Assembly: GCA_030522415.1 (NCBI GenBank) | Contig: CM060118.1 | Span: 30,803,651 to 30,867,650 of the forward strand | Source of the DNA: Channallabes apus | Lineage: Eukaryota > Chordata > Actinopteri > Siluriformes > Clariidae | DNA length: 64,000 nt | Direction: 5' to 3' | In this document: positions 49,069-61,768 of the stretch, one piece after another | How positions within the stretch are numbered: the stretch's first letter is position 1 | How the letters are laid out: each line of letters begins with the position of its first letter | Made by a program: the position numbers and the translations under genes | The notes under the pieces: generated by a model | Databases searched by the model: none | Told to the model about the DNA's origin: nothing | What the model saw: only the letters and a program-made list of their open reading frames with translations

Positions 49069-49900
49069 GATTAAATTAAAGAAATAAGAACAAATGTTTT
49101 ACTGTGACAGGCTGCAAAGTGCTTAAAGATACAATTCGGTTGTTTATGTTGTTTCTGTTCCAACCACTTGGCATTCAGCATAACCAGTAAACTAATCACC
49201 GGCCTGATCATCTGTCATCATCTGCACCTGTATCTCACTAGTTCATGCCTTAAGTTAGATGTTCATTCCTTTGAAACTGGTTGGGTACAGAAACTGGATT
49301 GAATATGAGAGGCAAAAACCTGCCAAAAAATGAGAGAGAGAGAAAAAAAAAAGTTTCAGGAAGCCTGGAGAACTCTTCATTCAAACTACATAAAAAAATA
49401 TAAGAAAGTATGGCGCTTTGGAACGGAAAATATGAAGAAATGAGAGATGACTCTCGCATTGTACTTAATTGTATTTAATTGTAGATGATAATGATATCAA
49501 TTGATCCCAAGCAAGAAAACGGTAAAAATAAATTACAAGTTTTGTGGTAATTAAAGCCTTAATTTCTTATTACTTTTTTTTAATTTTATTACATACACCA
49601 CCCATGCTAAACTGATATTTTAGAATGGCTTTAAATCTGTTGATAAGAATTATATTAAATATTTGAATGGTCTACACTTTTAATCAGTTGTCAGACAGGA
49701 AAAATAGGGATGTGTCCCCAGGGTCAGCATAGTGAGTATGTCTGAAATCCTACTGACCACAAACACTACTTCCATGGTACTGAGGATTAGGATGTAGTGA
49801 AAGATGGGGGTGAACAAGCACAAGATGCAATGCATGTAACCTGAGACATCCTAATGGTTTATCAAGCTCTAAGTTAGTTCAACACCTAACTAAATAGATG
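49069..49900. other. Unique AT-rich stretch
   Basis: No feature recognised. Confidence 0.5.
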
Positions 49901-50766
49901 ACACTGTGGCCAGAGTTTGGGTTTGATTTCTGCCGCAGGTCTGTGTGCATGTTCTTCGGGTTTTCTCCGGGTGCTCCGGTTTCCTTCCACAGTCCAAAAA
50001 CATGCAGATTAGGGTGACTGGTGTTTCCAAATTGCCTTAGTGAGCCACTCCTGAACCAGTGATCTAGATGCCTCGACTTTGCCTCGTTTGGCTCTTCCTG
50101 ATGTTCTGCTTCTCGTTGCATGGAAGCCTGTGTTGTCTTCTTGGGATGTACAGTATATGGTGACTGGGGACAGTGAAGACACCATGAAGATGGCCCTGGC
50201 CTGGGCTGATGCAGACAGCTGATCTCCGAGCGACTCAATAGTTCAGGACTGGAATTACCTACAGTCTACCTGAGTAGGCAATAACGAACTGGACTCCATA
50301 TTAGCTTAAAGACATCATATGTTATATTGATCTTTCTGCTATCTAACACACAGTATGACTGCAAAACGATTCCTGCTATTCATTATCACCCAAATGAGGT
50401 TGTATTACCTGTTGAGTCTGGTTCCTCAAAGGTTCTTCCTATTGCCATTTCCCTGTCATCATCGCCCTAGTCTTGCTCATCAGGAACAAGCTGATCATTT
50501 TGATCCATACACATTTTCTCACACATTTCATACTAATTTCCATAATTTTCTTTTGATTCTGTAAAGCTGCTTTGTTATGAGCATTGTTAATACATACAGT
50601 TATTCTATACAAATAAAACTGAATTGAATTGAATCGTGTGTTTGTATGTGTCGGTGTACCTTGAGATGAATTGGAACCCCATCCAGGGTGTACCATGTCT
50701 CGTGCTCCAAGTCATCTGGGTTCAAGGCCTCTTGCGAATATGTATATAAATCGGTATGAGATGATG
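49901..50766 (+). mobile_element. Old SINE split by a LINE-like tail
   Basis: 49901-50036 is the SINE core (GTCTGTGTGCATGTTCTTCG, CTCCGGTTTCCTTCCACAG, CCAAATTGCC). The 3' half of the same SINE resumes at 50636 (GTGTGTTTGTATGTG, CCATCCAGGGTGTACCATG, AAATCGGTATGAGATGA). The two halves join exactly where the canonical SINE continues. Confidence 0.8.
50037..50635 (+). mobile_element. LINE-like 3' tail repeat inserted in the SINE
   Basis: Contains CATTATCACCCAAATGAGG, GAGTCTGGTTCCTC, TCTTGCTCATCAGG, TAAAGCTGCTTTG, CATTGTTAATAC and the terminal CAAATAAAACTGAATTGAAT tail, in the same order as the copies near 13.3 and 41.0 kb. It is a 5'-truncated insertion of about 600 bp. No long target duplication could be confirmed. 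Confidence 0.7.
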
Positions 50767-51167
50767 AGAAGACCTAATTAAATAGTCTCTCCTTGTGTTT
50801 CTTTCTATTAGTGAAGTTTCCAAAGCCACAGTTCTTTTTTGACAGTTCGGCAACTGTGATTTTGCACTTTTACTGGAAACTTAGAAAGCTTACAGTCCTA
50901 GCATCTGGCTCTGGCAGCTTGGAGTACTAACAAAAAGAAATCCTAATGTTTAGAGTAGCCTGAATAAAATCTTGTCTTTTTGTCAGAACACACACCCACA
51001 TATGTGGGCCAGGCATGATTAGTCACAGAGTTTGATCCACTTTTATCATTTAGCGCTCTGTGGCAGCTAAACTATAAATAATGAAAAAAAAGCACTGTAC
51101 AGAATCTTGAGCTCAAATCTCATTCTCAGCAGGAAGCAGGGAGAAATTCCAAGGACTTCCTTCTACT
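50767..51167. other. Unique stretch
   Basis: No feature recognised. Confidence 0.5.
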
Positions 51168-51180
51168 TTGAGGGATAGAT

Positions 51181-51533
51181 TTATTCATTCATTCATTTTC
51201 TATACCGCTTAATCCTGTGTTCAGGGTCGCGGGGACCTGGAGCCTATCCCAGGAGACTTCGGGCACTAGGCGGGGTACACCCTGGACAGGGTGCCAATCC
51301 ATCGCAGGGCACACACACATACACACACTCACACACCCAATCACACACTACGGGCAATTTAGGAACGCCAATTAGCCTAACTTGCATATCTTTGGACTGT
51401 GGGAGGAAACCGGAGTACCCGGAGGAAACCCACCAAGCACGGGGAGAACATGCAAACTCCATGCACACAGAGACGGGAATCGAGCCTGGCCGGGGAATCG
51501 AACCCAGACCCTGGAGGTGCAAGGCGACAGTGC
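51181..51533 (-). mobile_element. Young SINE, 5'-truncated at the same base as the 48.7-kb copy
   Basis: Perfect 13-bp duplication TTGAGGGATAGAT at 51168-51180 and 51534-51546. On the minus strand it starts GCACTGTCGCC, again without the A-box head, and is otherwise nearly identical to the full-length copies. Confidence 0.93.
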
Positions 51534-51546
51534 TTGAGGGATAGAT

Positions 51547-52001
51547 CTTTGGAGGAAAAGAAGACAACGTGGAAGTACCTCAGTGTTTCAAAGTAGAGAT
51601 TCGACCCATCGTTCTCTTTTCTACCTGTGTTTTGAAGGGATGAGGTTCAATGTGACATGTTACACTCATTCTCCCACCTTACATTAATAACTTGCATTGA
51701 ACAGTGTTTACACACGAAGGAGTGATGTATCTCTGATTCCAGTGAAGGGTTCTCAGCTGCAAAAAGAAAGAGATGATTCACCACCTTTTGTTTATGTGTG
51801 AGTTACACTGATGGTATTTGCAGATTTTAATTTTTGTTTCGGTCGAATGGATTGTAAATTAGACGAGACAAAGATGGTTCAAATCTGTGTAATGAGTCAC
51901 AGAACATAACACTGTGACAAATAACCTGTTTACTTAAACTAAGCATATGGGTTTGATGCAAAACTTGATGAAAGTCAAGAAAAGAATTTAGATGTCACGG
52001 G

Positions 52002-52035
<34 letters not shown>

Positions 52036-55016
52036 CAGCTTCTCTACTCTTTCAGAGCATGACTTGTGGTGCTTCTGGTTTAGAGTTGTCTTTTCGTGGT
52101 GCTCATAAATTACCGCACCTACGACATAACTGCACCCTCACTCACGCTTTACAGAAACCAGACCCTCTTTATCCTTCCCATGTGTTCTCTGTCAGATCAT
52201 ACTCCTTCAACTCTGACCTCTGTGGGCCTGACCCTGTTATCTTAGTATATCGTGCCATTCCTGAGAGGTGTGTGTGTGTGCGTATGTTAGTGTCCTGCGC
52301 AAAATGCTTTTTCCGTGTGTCAGAGACGGACGTTTTCAACATACGAGGATTTCACAGGTCAGAAAATAGACAGTGGCCATTTCACTCACAGCCAGGTGGA
52401 ATTGTTTTTGAACCGCCACACTTTTTTCTCCAAGTGGCCATGTGACATATCTGATATGCAATTCTTTTTGCTGTCATCCTTTTCCTTCTTTCTTTCTTTT
52501 TTTTTTTTTTACATCACTAACTGAAACAACATCAGTTCACATTTCCCCCTGCTCTTTCTTGCTCCCTTGCTGTTCAGCTGTTGATGTAAGCATTATTTTG
52601 AGCGTATGAGCAACACTGTATATGTCAGTAACTCCACAGTGCATGGCAGAGTTTTGTACTGGGTGGCCAGAGCATAAGAATAACAGATTGAGTGATTGTG
52701 GTTGCAGAGGTAAATGTGGTACTAAGACTGAGTCATTAAAAGAAATGAAAGGGGTGCGAATGACTGACGGATGACTGTTAGTTTCAGTATTACTGTTTAC
52801 CGTCAACGGCCCTTTGGGAGCGAGTCCCTGCCGTAGGACCTTATTTGCCTAAAGAAACATAATAACATTTACTTAAATATTCTGCAACTGACATGAAATG
52901 AGATATGATAAGAGAGAGAGAGAAAATAAATGGTGTCTTTATTGTATGAAGATGTGTAATAAACACATAAACACAGGCATGATTGTAGAACACCTGAACA
53001 ATCCTCAAAGGGCATTTATTGTCGCTGATATCTCCTTCCAGTGATTCCTTTCATCTTCATGCTGAAGCTCATTCCCTCCAAGGTCTTTGGGAAGCATCTC
53101 AATCCAGGCCAGACAGAGCCTCTTTAATAAAGGATTCCACAGGTTTTATGCCCTGTCAAGGTCCAGGGGTCAGAGTTTAAAAGTAAAGGGTCAGGTTCAA
53201 GAGACCAGCTTCTTTCCCCTTTGCTCGCACACCTAATCAGGCTTGAATCAAGCTCATTAAGTTAATGAAGTGCTCACAAGAACCTCACCTGTACTGGTAG
53301 CTTTTTAAACCGGCAGAGGTCTGAAATCAAAGTCCTCACAATGACGCAGGAGAACACACTTCACCAAATCAACACCAGATGCATCTGTTTTAATGGTAGA
53401 AGTGCTGCTCCCAATAACAAAGCAGACAAAGTCAATAATAGGCCAAGCTTAACATAAGGGGGTTGGATGGGGGGTTGATTGAGCGAGACTTCACATAGCT
53501 TCACATAACTAGTGTTCTGGCAAAACAGCCTAAGCTGCACAGCATCAAAGACATTAAAGCATCATGGGTATTTTGCACCTGGGCTATACAGGATTAACTG
53601 TTTTAAAGATTTATGAAAGGTCTGATTATTTTGGACAGGGATACAATGCAAGTGCACTCTGTCACAGAGTTCTGCTTTCCGTACCCTGGGCAAACTGAAT
53701 GTCTTTTTTGATTGCAAGGGATTTGGGTTGAAAAACATTTCTTGAATGAACTGTACCAGAATTTAGCCGCAATGCCAAAAAACAAAGCGGAGAGATTTAA
53801 ACGGATCTCGCCACCTACCACCATCAGACCTCACACACGCACTAACTGACAATTTATTTTGAAATGTCCCCATTAAATTATAATATGCACATGCCATTCT
53901 TTCCTTTTGAAAAGTGCATCATTTAATGTCAGGACCCTTAATTTGAATGCAATTCAGCCAAACGTGTGATTTCCTATTCAATTGTGTAATTTGCCTTCAG
54001 TTTGGGCAGAGAATGCACACGCGGCAATAACAGGCCAGATGAAGGTTGTTCTATTTTTGTCTCACACGGCACAGAGTTTAATTTCAAACATGCATTAAAA
54101 AAAGAAAACCACATAGCATATGCACTGAATCTGTTAATTGTATAAGGACCATGTTTACACAACAGAAACCCAATCCAGATGGAGGAATTACAGTACTTAG
54201 AAGTTGCGTTTCAACAACATCCACAAGATCTACCACAGTCTCTCAAGTTGAGTACCAAATGTACTTTTTCCTCGCATCACATTTTGCTGTGCCGTGTGTG
54301 TTCTTCAAGCGAGTTTGAAAAGGCCTGGTTAAGATCACACTTAAACACTGCTGTGTTGCACAATACATATTTACTTTATTTAGCAAGCAGCTACCTGTAC
54401 ATGATCAAAATAGTCATTTGCTCAAGCAGTTGGGGCAGAGCTGCCTGTAGCAGTCAATATAAACAGCAAGAGAAGTCGAGCAGAACAATGACTATAGCCT
54501 CCGGCAATGTCATGTTTCTCATCGGACTTTATATTCCTATTATAGCAACAGTTCCACAGGCATCGGTGCTCTGAAATAACAGTTGTGCCAACATTTGGCA
54601 CAAAAGTTGGTAATTAACCCCAGGCATGTAAGTTGAATGGCACTCAAGCCCAATTAAATGAAGATGATGGGGAAGAGAGATGTCACCTTCCCAGTATTTA
54701 AGCACAACAGGATAGTCTTCCCAGAAAGCCAAACAAACTGAAGTCATCATCAGACCAACAGTTATGCAAATAAACTTTGCATATCAGCTATATCTTTAGT
54801 GATATAACTAATTGTGAACGAGTCCCCACTTTCCGATTTGCTTTTATATACAGTAATTGTACAGTAACATGCATCCATGCATTAAGGCACATTACATCAT
54901 GTACTGTACTGTACCATGCGCTCTGAAAAACTGGCTTGGGAAAGGTTTATTAGATCTGTCTGTTCATTGATCTTTAAGGAGTCTTCAATTTATGGATTCT
55001 TTTCAGTAGGGCTTTC
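51547..55016. other. Unique stretch, possible conserved blocks
   Basis: Contains (CA)n at 52004-52032 and a T-rich run at about 52488-52511. Bases 52980-53340 and 53840-54010 are repeat-free and could be conserved non-coding DNA. The plus-strand frames of 128 residues (52059-52445) and 131 residues (54179-54574) show no domain I recognise and no convincing splice sites. Confidence 0.45.
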
Positions 55017-55018
55017 TA

Positions 55019-55519
55019 CGAGGAGCGTTCAAGTCAAACCGGGACTTCTGATTGTACGGACCTATTTAGACAAAAAAACATACCTTTTTTTTTTTTTACC
55101 ATCATCCCCCACTTTACTAATACACTTATCTCAGTGTATTACTAGTACTCACACACCATCAAGAACAATATGATCTTCCAGAAACTCCGTTAATGAACCA
55201 AACATGTGGAAACTGCTTGGAGTATGTCTCAAGTCCCAGTAGAGGTCCTGGAATGTTCAAGTGATGTTCAGTAATGATTGTGTCTTTAGTTCCCACAGAC
55301 AGAGGGCTCTCTTCCACAAATTTGCGACAAGATATCAATTGATTTTCAAGAATCAGGTGTTCCACCCGCTGAACGTGTGCTCCGAGCCACCTTCGCAGAT
55401 ATTTATTTTACAGATATTACACTATGGCCAGTCACGGTACTGCTCTTGAAATCTTCTTTAGATGTCAAACGTTTTCACAAATTTCATTATAAGTACCGGT
55501 TTGACTTGAACGTTAAGTT
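55019..55519 (-). mobile_element. Mariner-type deletion derivative (501 bp) with TA duplication
   Basis: Inverted ends share GTTCAAGTCAAACCGG (left at about 55027-55042, right as reverse complement at 55497-55512), flanked by TA at 55017-55018 and 55520-55521. The minus-strand frame at 55159-55365 reads EHLILENQL and SVGTKDTIITEHH, the second helix-turn-helix of SETMAR-type mariner transposases. The catalytic domain is absent. A T run at about 55085-55097 lies near the left end. Confidence 0.82.
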
Positions 55520-55521
55520 TA

Positions 55522-55790
55522 CAAGCAGTGCAAAGTGATGGATGTGTAAGGAGCAAACTAAATCATGTATGGCAGTTGTGTCCAGTATTAAGGGCTACAG
55601 CTGACAGGATATGTTTCCTAAATCTGAGAACTTACAAATAGGAAAGAATGCGTACAGACAGCAGTGTGAGGCTCTCGAACAACAGCTATAGATGCCGGCA
55701 TACAGAATGCGCCATCTCTGAAACCTCCAGGCGCACAGACTCTCATTGTTCACTTACACACATACACTGCATTTGACATTTGCAACCAAC
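55522..55790. other. Unique stretch
   Basis: No feature recognised between the mariner derivative and the SINE. Confidence 0.5.
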
Positions 55791-55802
55791 TAAAGCTAAG
55801 CA

Positions 55803-56173
55803 GGCGGCACGGTGGTGTAGTGGTTAGCACTGTCGCCTTGCACCTCCAGGGTCTGGGTTCGATTCCCCGGCCAGGCTCGATTCCCGTCTCTGTGTGCATG
55901 GAGTGTGCATGTTCTCCCCGTGCTTGGTGGGTTTCCTCCGGGTACTCCGGTTTCCTCCCACAGTCCAAAGATATGCAGGTTAGGCTAATTGGCGTTCCCA
56001 AATTGCCCGTAGTGTGTGATCGGGTGTGTGAGTGTGTGTATGTGTGTGTGCCCTGCGATGGATTGGCACCCTGTCCAGGGTGTACCCCGCCTAGTGCCCG
56101 AAGTCTCCTGGGATAGGCTCCAGGTCCCCCGCGACCCTGAACATAGGATTAAGCGGTATAGAAAATGAATGAA
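55803..56173 (+). mobile_element. Young full-length DANA/mermaid-like SINE
   Basis: Perfect 12-bp duplication TAAAGCTAAGCA at 55791-55802 and 56174-56185. Full head (GGCGGCACGGTGGTGTAGTG) with A and B boxes, core and tail ending in GAAAATGAATGAA. Differs from the 30.8-kb copy at only a handful of positions. Confidence 0.94.
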
Positions 56174-56339
56174 TAAAGCTAAGCATGCATGCTGTATGAG
56201 GGATATTGTGATGGAGTAATTCTAAACTTGCCCCATAAGTTGAAAACAGGATTGTGATGCTAACCATGTTGTGTATAGACTTACATTTGAAATAAACTAC
56301 AATCAGGACAAATTCTAAATAAAGTTTAACCTGCTTTGC

Positions 56340-56755
56340 ATTCTGACTTTCACAGCAACAACGTCATGTGTTTAATTTTAGTTCCTGGTTTAGTTCTATC
56401 TCTGCCATTGTTTTGTAACTGGCTTCTAATTTAATTGGGTTCACCTGCGCCTCATTTTCCCTCTTCAGTTTGTGTATTTAAACTTTTCTATGTTTATCAG
56501 TCTCTTGGCAAAGTCTTGTCATGCATTTTAGTCCTTGTAGTCCAAGTCTTTGTCCTTTGTATATCCGCTTTGGATGGTTTTTCGACTCTTTGCCTGTTTC
56601 CCCCATTTCCTGATCATGGATTATCCTGCTTTGTACTTTCCTGCTAGTGTTTTGACTTGCATTATGGATGACGACACTCACTGGATTGCTCTCGGTAAAG
56701 ACGCCAAAACTCACATGTGTCATGCCTCTAGCTCCGCCACATTACAGTTGCACTG
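56340..56755 (+). mobile_element. Possible decayed solo LTR
   Basis: Contains TTTAATTGGGTTCACCTGCG, then GTGTATTTAAACTTTTC (TATA-like), followed by T/C-rich CTTGTC/CCTTGTAGTCC sequence. This composition and order are common in fish Gypsy LTRs just upstream and downstream of the promoter. No duplication or partner LTR was found. The small frames within it are not credible genes. Confidence 0.35.
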
Positions 56756-56979
56756 ATCCCACGTCCAAGAGACTCAGCTACACATTCAGTCCTCGGTTCC
56801 TGTAATTCAGAAAACCAGCAACAGTTAACCATTTAGTATTTCTGCTGTCTTTGCACTGGATAATATGCTTGCCTAGTATTGTTTCAACACAGAAATGTTT
56901 TAAAATCCTATTTGTGCACATAAAAAGAGTGATATTTTAGTTCAGGCTTACAGTTTTATGCGTCACTGATGCTTCTTGG

Positions 56980-57110
56980 CTGGTATGGCAGTGCAGTGGC
57001 GTACAGTAGTTCTCCAGTAGTTCATTTGGTTTTCTCTTGGTTCAGTGGTTTCCTCCTACTATCCGAAAAAATTTGCAAATAGGCAGATTTGGATAGCCTT
57101 CATAGCAAAA
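56980..57110 (+). mobile_element. Highly decayed SINE core
   Basis: TGGCAGTGCAGTGGCGTA, GTTTCCTCCTACTATCCGAA and GCAAATAGGCAGATTTGGAT follow the order of the SINE head and core with many substitutions. Confidence 0.45.
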
Positions 57111-59183
57111 AGAAGCCAAATAATAATGTTAAGTCCACCTTTATGTTGTCAACCTCACATTTTGAATCATTAATTACTCCTTTTGCTATTCAGTCTTGCT
57201 AATTCCCACTGACTTGCGCCCATCGCCTAACAGCCCCCAACCAGGGCCAGTGGGACTAACACATACTTCCTTGGAGTGTGAAGTCAACCTACTCACCTTT
57301 TTGAACTGCCTTTTGATTTGCCTCCATTTGCTTGCTCAAACCATTCTTCTTCCTCTTCATCATCATCATCATCATCATGTCTTTATGGACCCATATTTGT
57401 AACTACAATGACAGTAGCATTGTCATTATGAAACAGGTTTGGGCATTTCATTTCCAGTAAATGCAAATCTTCATGTTATAGCAAATACATTCTAGACATT
57501 TGTTTGCTTAGAACTTTGTGGTAACAGTTTGGGGAAGGCCCACATGTTGTTGAGATGGTCCACAAATATTTCCCCATATCATGTCTGGTACACTGTACAT
57601 GCACAACATACTGCATACTGTGTCCTCCACACTTCCAGTTTCTAAGAGGGGTAGGCTAGTGTGTAGGGGTAGGCTCAGTTTGTTGGAAATGCGGGTATAT
57701 TTTACCAGAGTATGTAAAGATCATTTCATAACCTCTAGACCTTAATTCTCAAGCTATTTTCTCAACCATCACATTCCCCTGCTCAACCACCACGACTGCC
57801 TTTCCATATTCTAAACACCAGCCTTTCATGTTGGAGTGATTGAGAATGGGGTTAGAGAAACATAGAAGACTGTTTGAATTTCCCCATGCAGTTCCGGCCC
57901 CAACCCACACAAACAAAGCAGAGAAAGACACACAGAGAAAGAGTGAAAGAGAACCAGTGATGGCTAAATATAGATACACCAGTCAGCTGTAATTTGCTCA
58001 TATTATAAAACACACAGTTATGGACGTACATGTGTGGGTATGTGTCTGTTCACGACTGTCTCATGCGCACACACACACACACACATAGTCAGTTGGTTTC
58101 ACTTATTAAACTAAATGAAGTAAGATTGTATTTCCAAAGCCGGTTGGAGCAGATGTTTTATATTATTTGCTAGAAGAGATCTGACTATATGAAGGAGCAG
58201 AGAAAGAGAAATATTATGCTTTTTCTTATGTTGTATTTGTTATGCAAGTCAACTGAATACATACATTATACGGCATTGTTCATATGGAAATGGCGTGCGC
58301 TATGTGCATTATGTTAAAGTATACTGTAGATACATAGATACAGTTTACATATAAGCCTATTGGCTCATTAATAAGAAAAATGCACACGTCTTATCTGAAG
58401 TGCTTAAATGTAATTTCAGTGCTAATTAGAACATCACAATTATTTCCTGTGTCTGTTTTCTTTCTCCATTCACCATATAATGCATTTCTTATTGACCCAT
58501 TTTGCAGAGTAGTGCATTACTCATAGTGCACCATAAATCCAGTGTACAATCAATTTACACTACATCCTCACTTTAATGCATAGAGATTTCTTTCAGCTGG
58601 ACACGTCAGGAATTGTCAGGAAATATTCCGCAGATGCCACCTGTATAGCTCATAACTATAATATCAATTGTTCTGCTAAAGCAAATAAGTTCATGTTGTA
58701 GGGTTATTTCATTTAAAATCGCTTTTAATGCTCTTGCATTTTTGTGGTTTCAGGTTTCTCAGTAATTTGTTCCATTCTAATTGTTTATGGAACGACGGGT
58801 CATGATGATGTGTTTCCACAGCGCTCATTAGTCAGTGTTGTCTGAATTCAGACTGGTGTCTCCATTACTGCTGTCCCATATAGTGCTTTAAAGTAAACAG
58901 TGAATGAGTGAGTGAGAGTGAAATTTCAGACGTAACGAATGGGTTCTTGATTCAAAGCAGTCGTGTTTGTGGAATGAGCAGCCCAGGATCCTATGAGATC
59001 CCATTAATGCCATATAATGTATTTTTAGCTGTTTTTTTTTTTATTATTGGTGAACAAGTTTTAATGACAGTTAGGAATCTAGTAAGTGTTTAAGGAAATG
59101 AAGGTTTGGTGTTTATCTGATGTAAATTGATCCTCTGGCTGTTTTATGATGTGGTGTATTATGTCAGTATACTGTAGATGACG
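57111..59183. other. Unique AT-rich stretch, no gene seen
   Basis: Contains (CAT)n at about 57358-57378 and (CA)n at about 58068-58085. No gene, RNA or recognised mobile element. Confidence 0.5.
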
Positions 59184-59616
59184 TATAACCTCTATCTGTC
59201 AAAAGTTTAGACAACTTTTAATTCCATGGTTTTTCCTGATATTAATTTCTTTCTACATTATGAAGCATCCAATATATACAATAATCTCCTTTGAACAGTT
59301 GATGTTGAGATGTGTCTGCCACTGTACATATGCTCTGTAATGCCTTCATAACGGCTCTAATATGAGCTGCTTTATATTGATGATTTTTGAGGCTGATAAC
59401 TCTAAAGAAACTTTAAGTTTTGGTCTTGATTTGCCTTCAAGAACTATTCCAGAACAGCCGAGTTAAAATATAAGCTGAGCTAAAACAAAAAAACGAACTA
59501 TTGTTGTTGTTTTTGATAGTTAATTAGTCCATATGAGTTATGTCATAGTTTGAAAAATATCCAGTATTGTTTTAGAATGCAGAAAAATGTATCTAAATTT
59601 TTGAATGGTATTGTAT
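59184..59616. mobile_element. Tc1-type MITE, decayed copy
   Basis: Left end CTGTCAAAAGTTTAGACAAC and right end AAATTTTTGAATGGTATTGT are inverted. The interior follows the element at 61.2 kb in the same orientation (ATCTCCTTTGAACAGTTGAT, ATGCCTTCATAACGGCTCTA, GAGGCTGATAACTCTAAA, CAAGAACTATTCCAGAACAG). A middle segment present in the 61.2-kb copy is deleted. Confidence 0.78.
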
Positions 59617-60356
59617 GCAGTACCAGTAAGAGGTGGTTCCAGTGTATATGCTACATATATCAGACATATTGCATTAAAGATGCCATTACTTGCACCACAC
59701 CTATATGGGTTGTGGTTGGATGGGAGGTGTAGAACTTCATCAAGGGTCAGCTACTTCACAGCATGCCCCTCTTAAGTGTGGCCATTAGTGAGGAAATGGG
59801 GCCGCCTGTACACTCTCCTGACCTACCAAGCCAGACCTCCCTCCACACACCCACACACACACTTACACACACATAGACACACCACTATACCTCGCCCACT
59901 CGCCCCAGCTCCCACAACTCTCTCCTTCCCCCATCATCACCCCCTCTATCTCGCTCTTTCTCTACCGAGCTAACAATCAGCACATGGCCCCGAGTCTTCC
60001 GCCTGTAATTGGGCAGAGCTTGCTGTTGATTGTGATTGATGGAAAAGCCCCAGCAGGGCCCAGGTGGCTGCTTTCATCTCCTTTTCTCCTACTGCTTGCT
60101 CCGTCATTTCTTTAGTGAGGCCTGGTACATTTGTGCGTCAAGGAGGTGTACTTGTGTTGGCATGCTTGCGAGTGGTAGTGTGTGCACGCTCTAGTTGGGA
60201 ACTGTCGTCACACAGCTCTCTGCACGGCAGCAGTCGGTTAACTGATACTATGTTCACATTGCACCGTTTGTTTACGCAAAAGGTCTGTTCACTTTAACAA
60301 TGCTTTGCATTCTTTAAAATCCCGGCAGTTACATTTCCATGTATGGAAAGAAACAC

Positions 60357-60398
<42 letters not shown>

Positions 60399-60632
60399 TA
60401 TATATGGTTATTATTTCATTATATGAACAATTTCTAATGGTTTGTTGATATTGCCATTTGTATACTATTGACATTAATAACTTCAACACACTTCATACTC
60501 CAGTCCAGGCTGGAGCCCAGTGTCACCACCATGCCACCATGCCTTGCATCCACCATGGCACCATGACTCAACAAACCCGACCAACAAGATTAATCACCAC
60601 CATACAGCACAAGTCCTGATTATAGCATGTTC

Positions 60633-60703
<71 letters not shown>

Positions 60704-61216
60704 CACAGTACTTGTCTAAGTGCTTGTTCCACAGACCAAAAACAATTTAACTGACAAACTCAGGTGCCAAATGTTGTGTTGAAACAAGTCAACAAAGTGT
60801 TATTTGATTTGAGATGTGAAGCGGTGCCACACCCGTGTACATATTAAACAGGTGAGCTTCTCCAACACGGCAGTAGACTGTATGGAAACTATTCATGCTT
60901 AACTGTCTACTGTCTCATTATCATTTGTTACCTAACACCTCTGAGCACCACATCATTTGAAAGTCAAGCAAATAGTTCAGCTTTTAGAGAAGCGTGCATA
61001 CAAATGGCCAGAGCTTTTAAATACAAATGCATCCTATAAATACGAATGCTGCTGATGAAGCAATGCTTGGAGTGCAAATTTAACAGCGATGTGACACGGC
61101 CTCTATATCCATAAGCCCTATATTTAGAGCTGCCTTTTGTCATTGACAGAGCAGTGGAAACAATTCCACATTATGAATTATAGTCTTCTTCTCTGTCTTC
61201 TTTTTTTGCATTATTA
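59617..61216. other. Unique stretch with two CA arrays
   Basis: (CA)n at 60353-60396 and 60634-60701. Bases 59990-60075 are repeat-free and carry TGATTGATGG at 60033-60042, a PBX/HOX-like word. No gene recognised. Confidence 0.45.
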
Positions 61217-61218
61217 TA

Positions 61219-61766
61219 CACTACCGTTCAAAAGTTTTAGAACATTTTCTAACTCCATGATGGTTCCTGATATTTATTTATTTCTACATTGTAAAGTTTT
61301 GCTGAAGGCGTCCAAAAAATGCATTAATCTCCTTTGAACAGTTGATATTGAGATGTTTCTGCTACTTCTGCTCTGTAAAGACTTCATAACGCCTCTAATC
61401 TGAGCTGCTGTTAATTGGTCATTTTTCAGGCTGATAACTCTAAATGAACTTCTCGTCTGCAGCAGAGGTAGGTTTTGGTCTCGTCCTCCTGGGACGGCCT
61501 TCATGAGAGCCAGTTTCATTATGGTGCTCGACGGATTTTGCAAATGCACTTGACAATACTGTTCTTGCAAGAACTATTACAGAAAGGCCGACCTCTGTGT
61601 CTTAAAATAACAACTCACTGTTGTTTTTGTTGTTGTTACATAATTACCTAATTCCAGTTATTTTATATTTTTGAAATCCCCAGTATTGTTGTAGAATGTA
61701 GAAAATAAATCACTAAACAAAAACAAAGAAATTTGCAAGTGACCCCAAAACTTTTGAACGGTAGTG
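61219..61766 (-). mobile_element. Tc1-type MITE (548 bp) with perfect 20-bp ends and TA duplication
   Basis: Ends CACTACCGTTCAAAAGTTTT and its exact complement at 61747-61766, flanked by TA (61217-61218 and 61767-61768). The minus-strand frame at 61274-61570 reads TAAQIRGVMKSLQSRSSRN and STVQRRL, a Tc1-type DNA-binding remnant; the catalytic part is gone. Same family as the copies at 19.6 and 59.2 kb. Confidence 0.88.
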
Positions 61767-61768
61767 TA

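Noticed and set aside
52059..52445. 128-residue plus-strand frame as a possible gene
   Set aside because: No recognised domain; codon use and neighbouring T-rich and CA-rich DNA do not support coding.
54179..54574. 131-residue plus-strand frame
   Set aside because: No domain, no repeat bias explanation, but also no homologue I recognise; it is within the length expected by chance in a 64-kb window.
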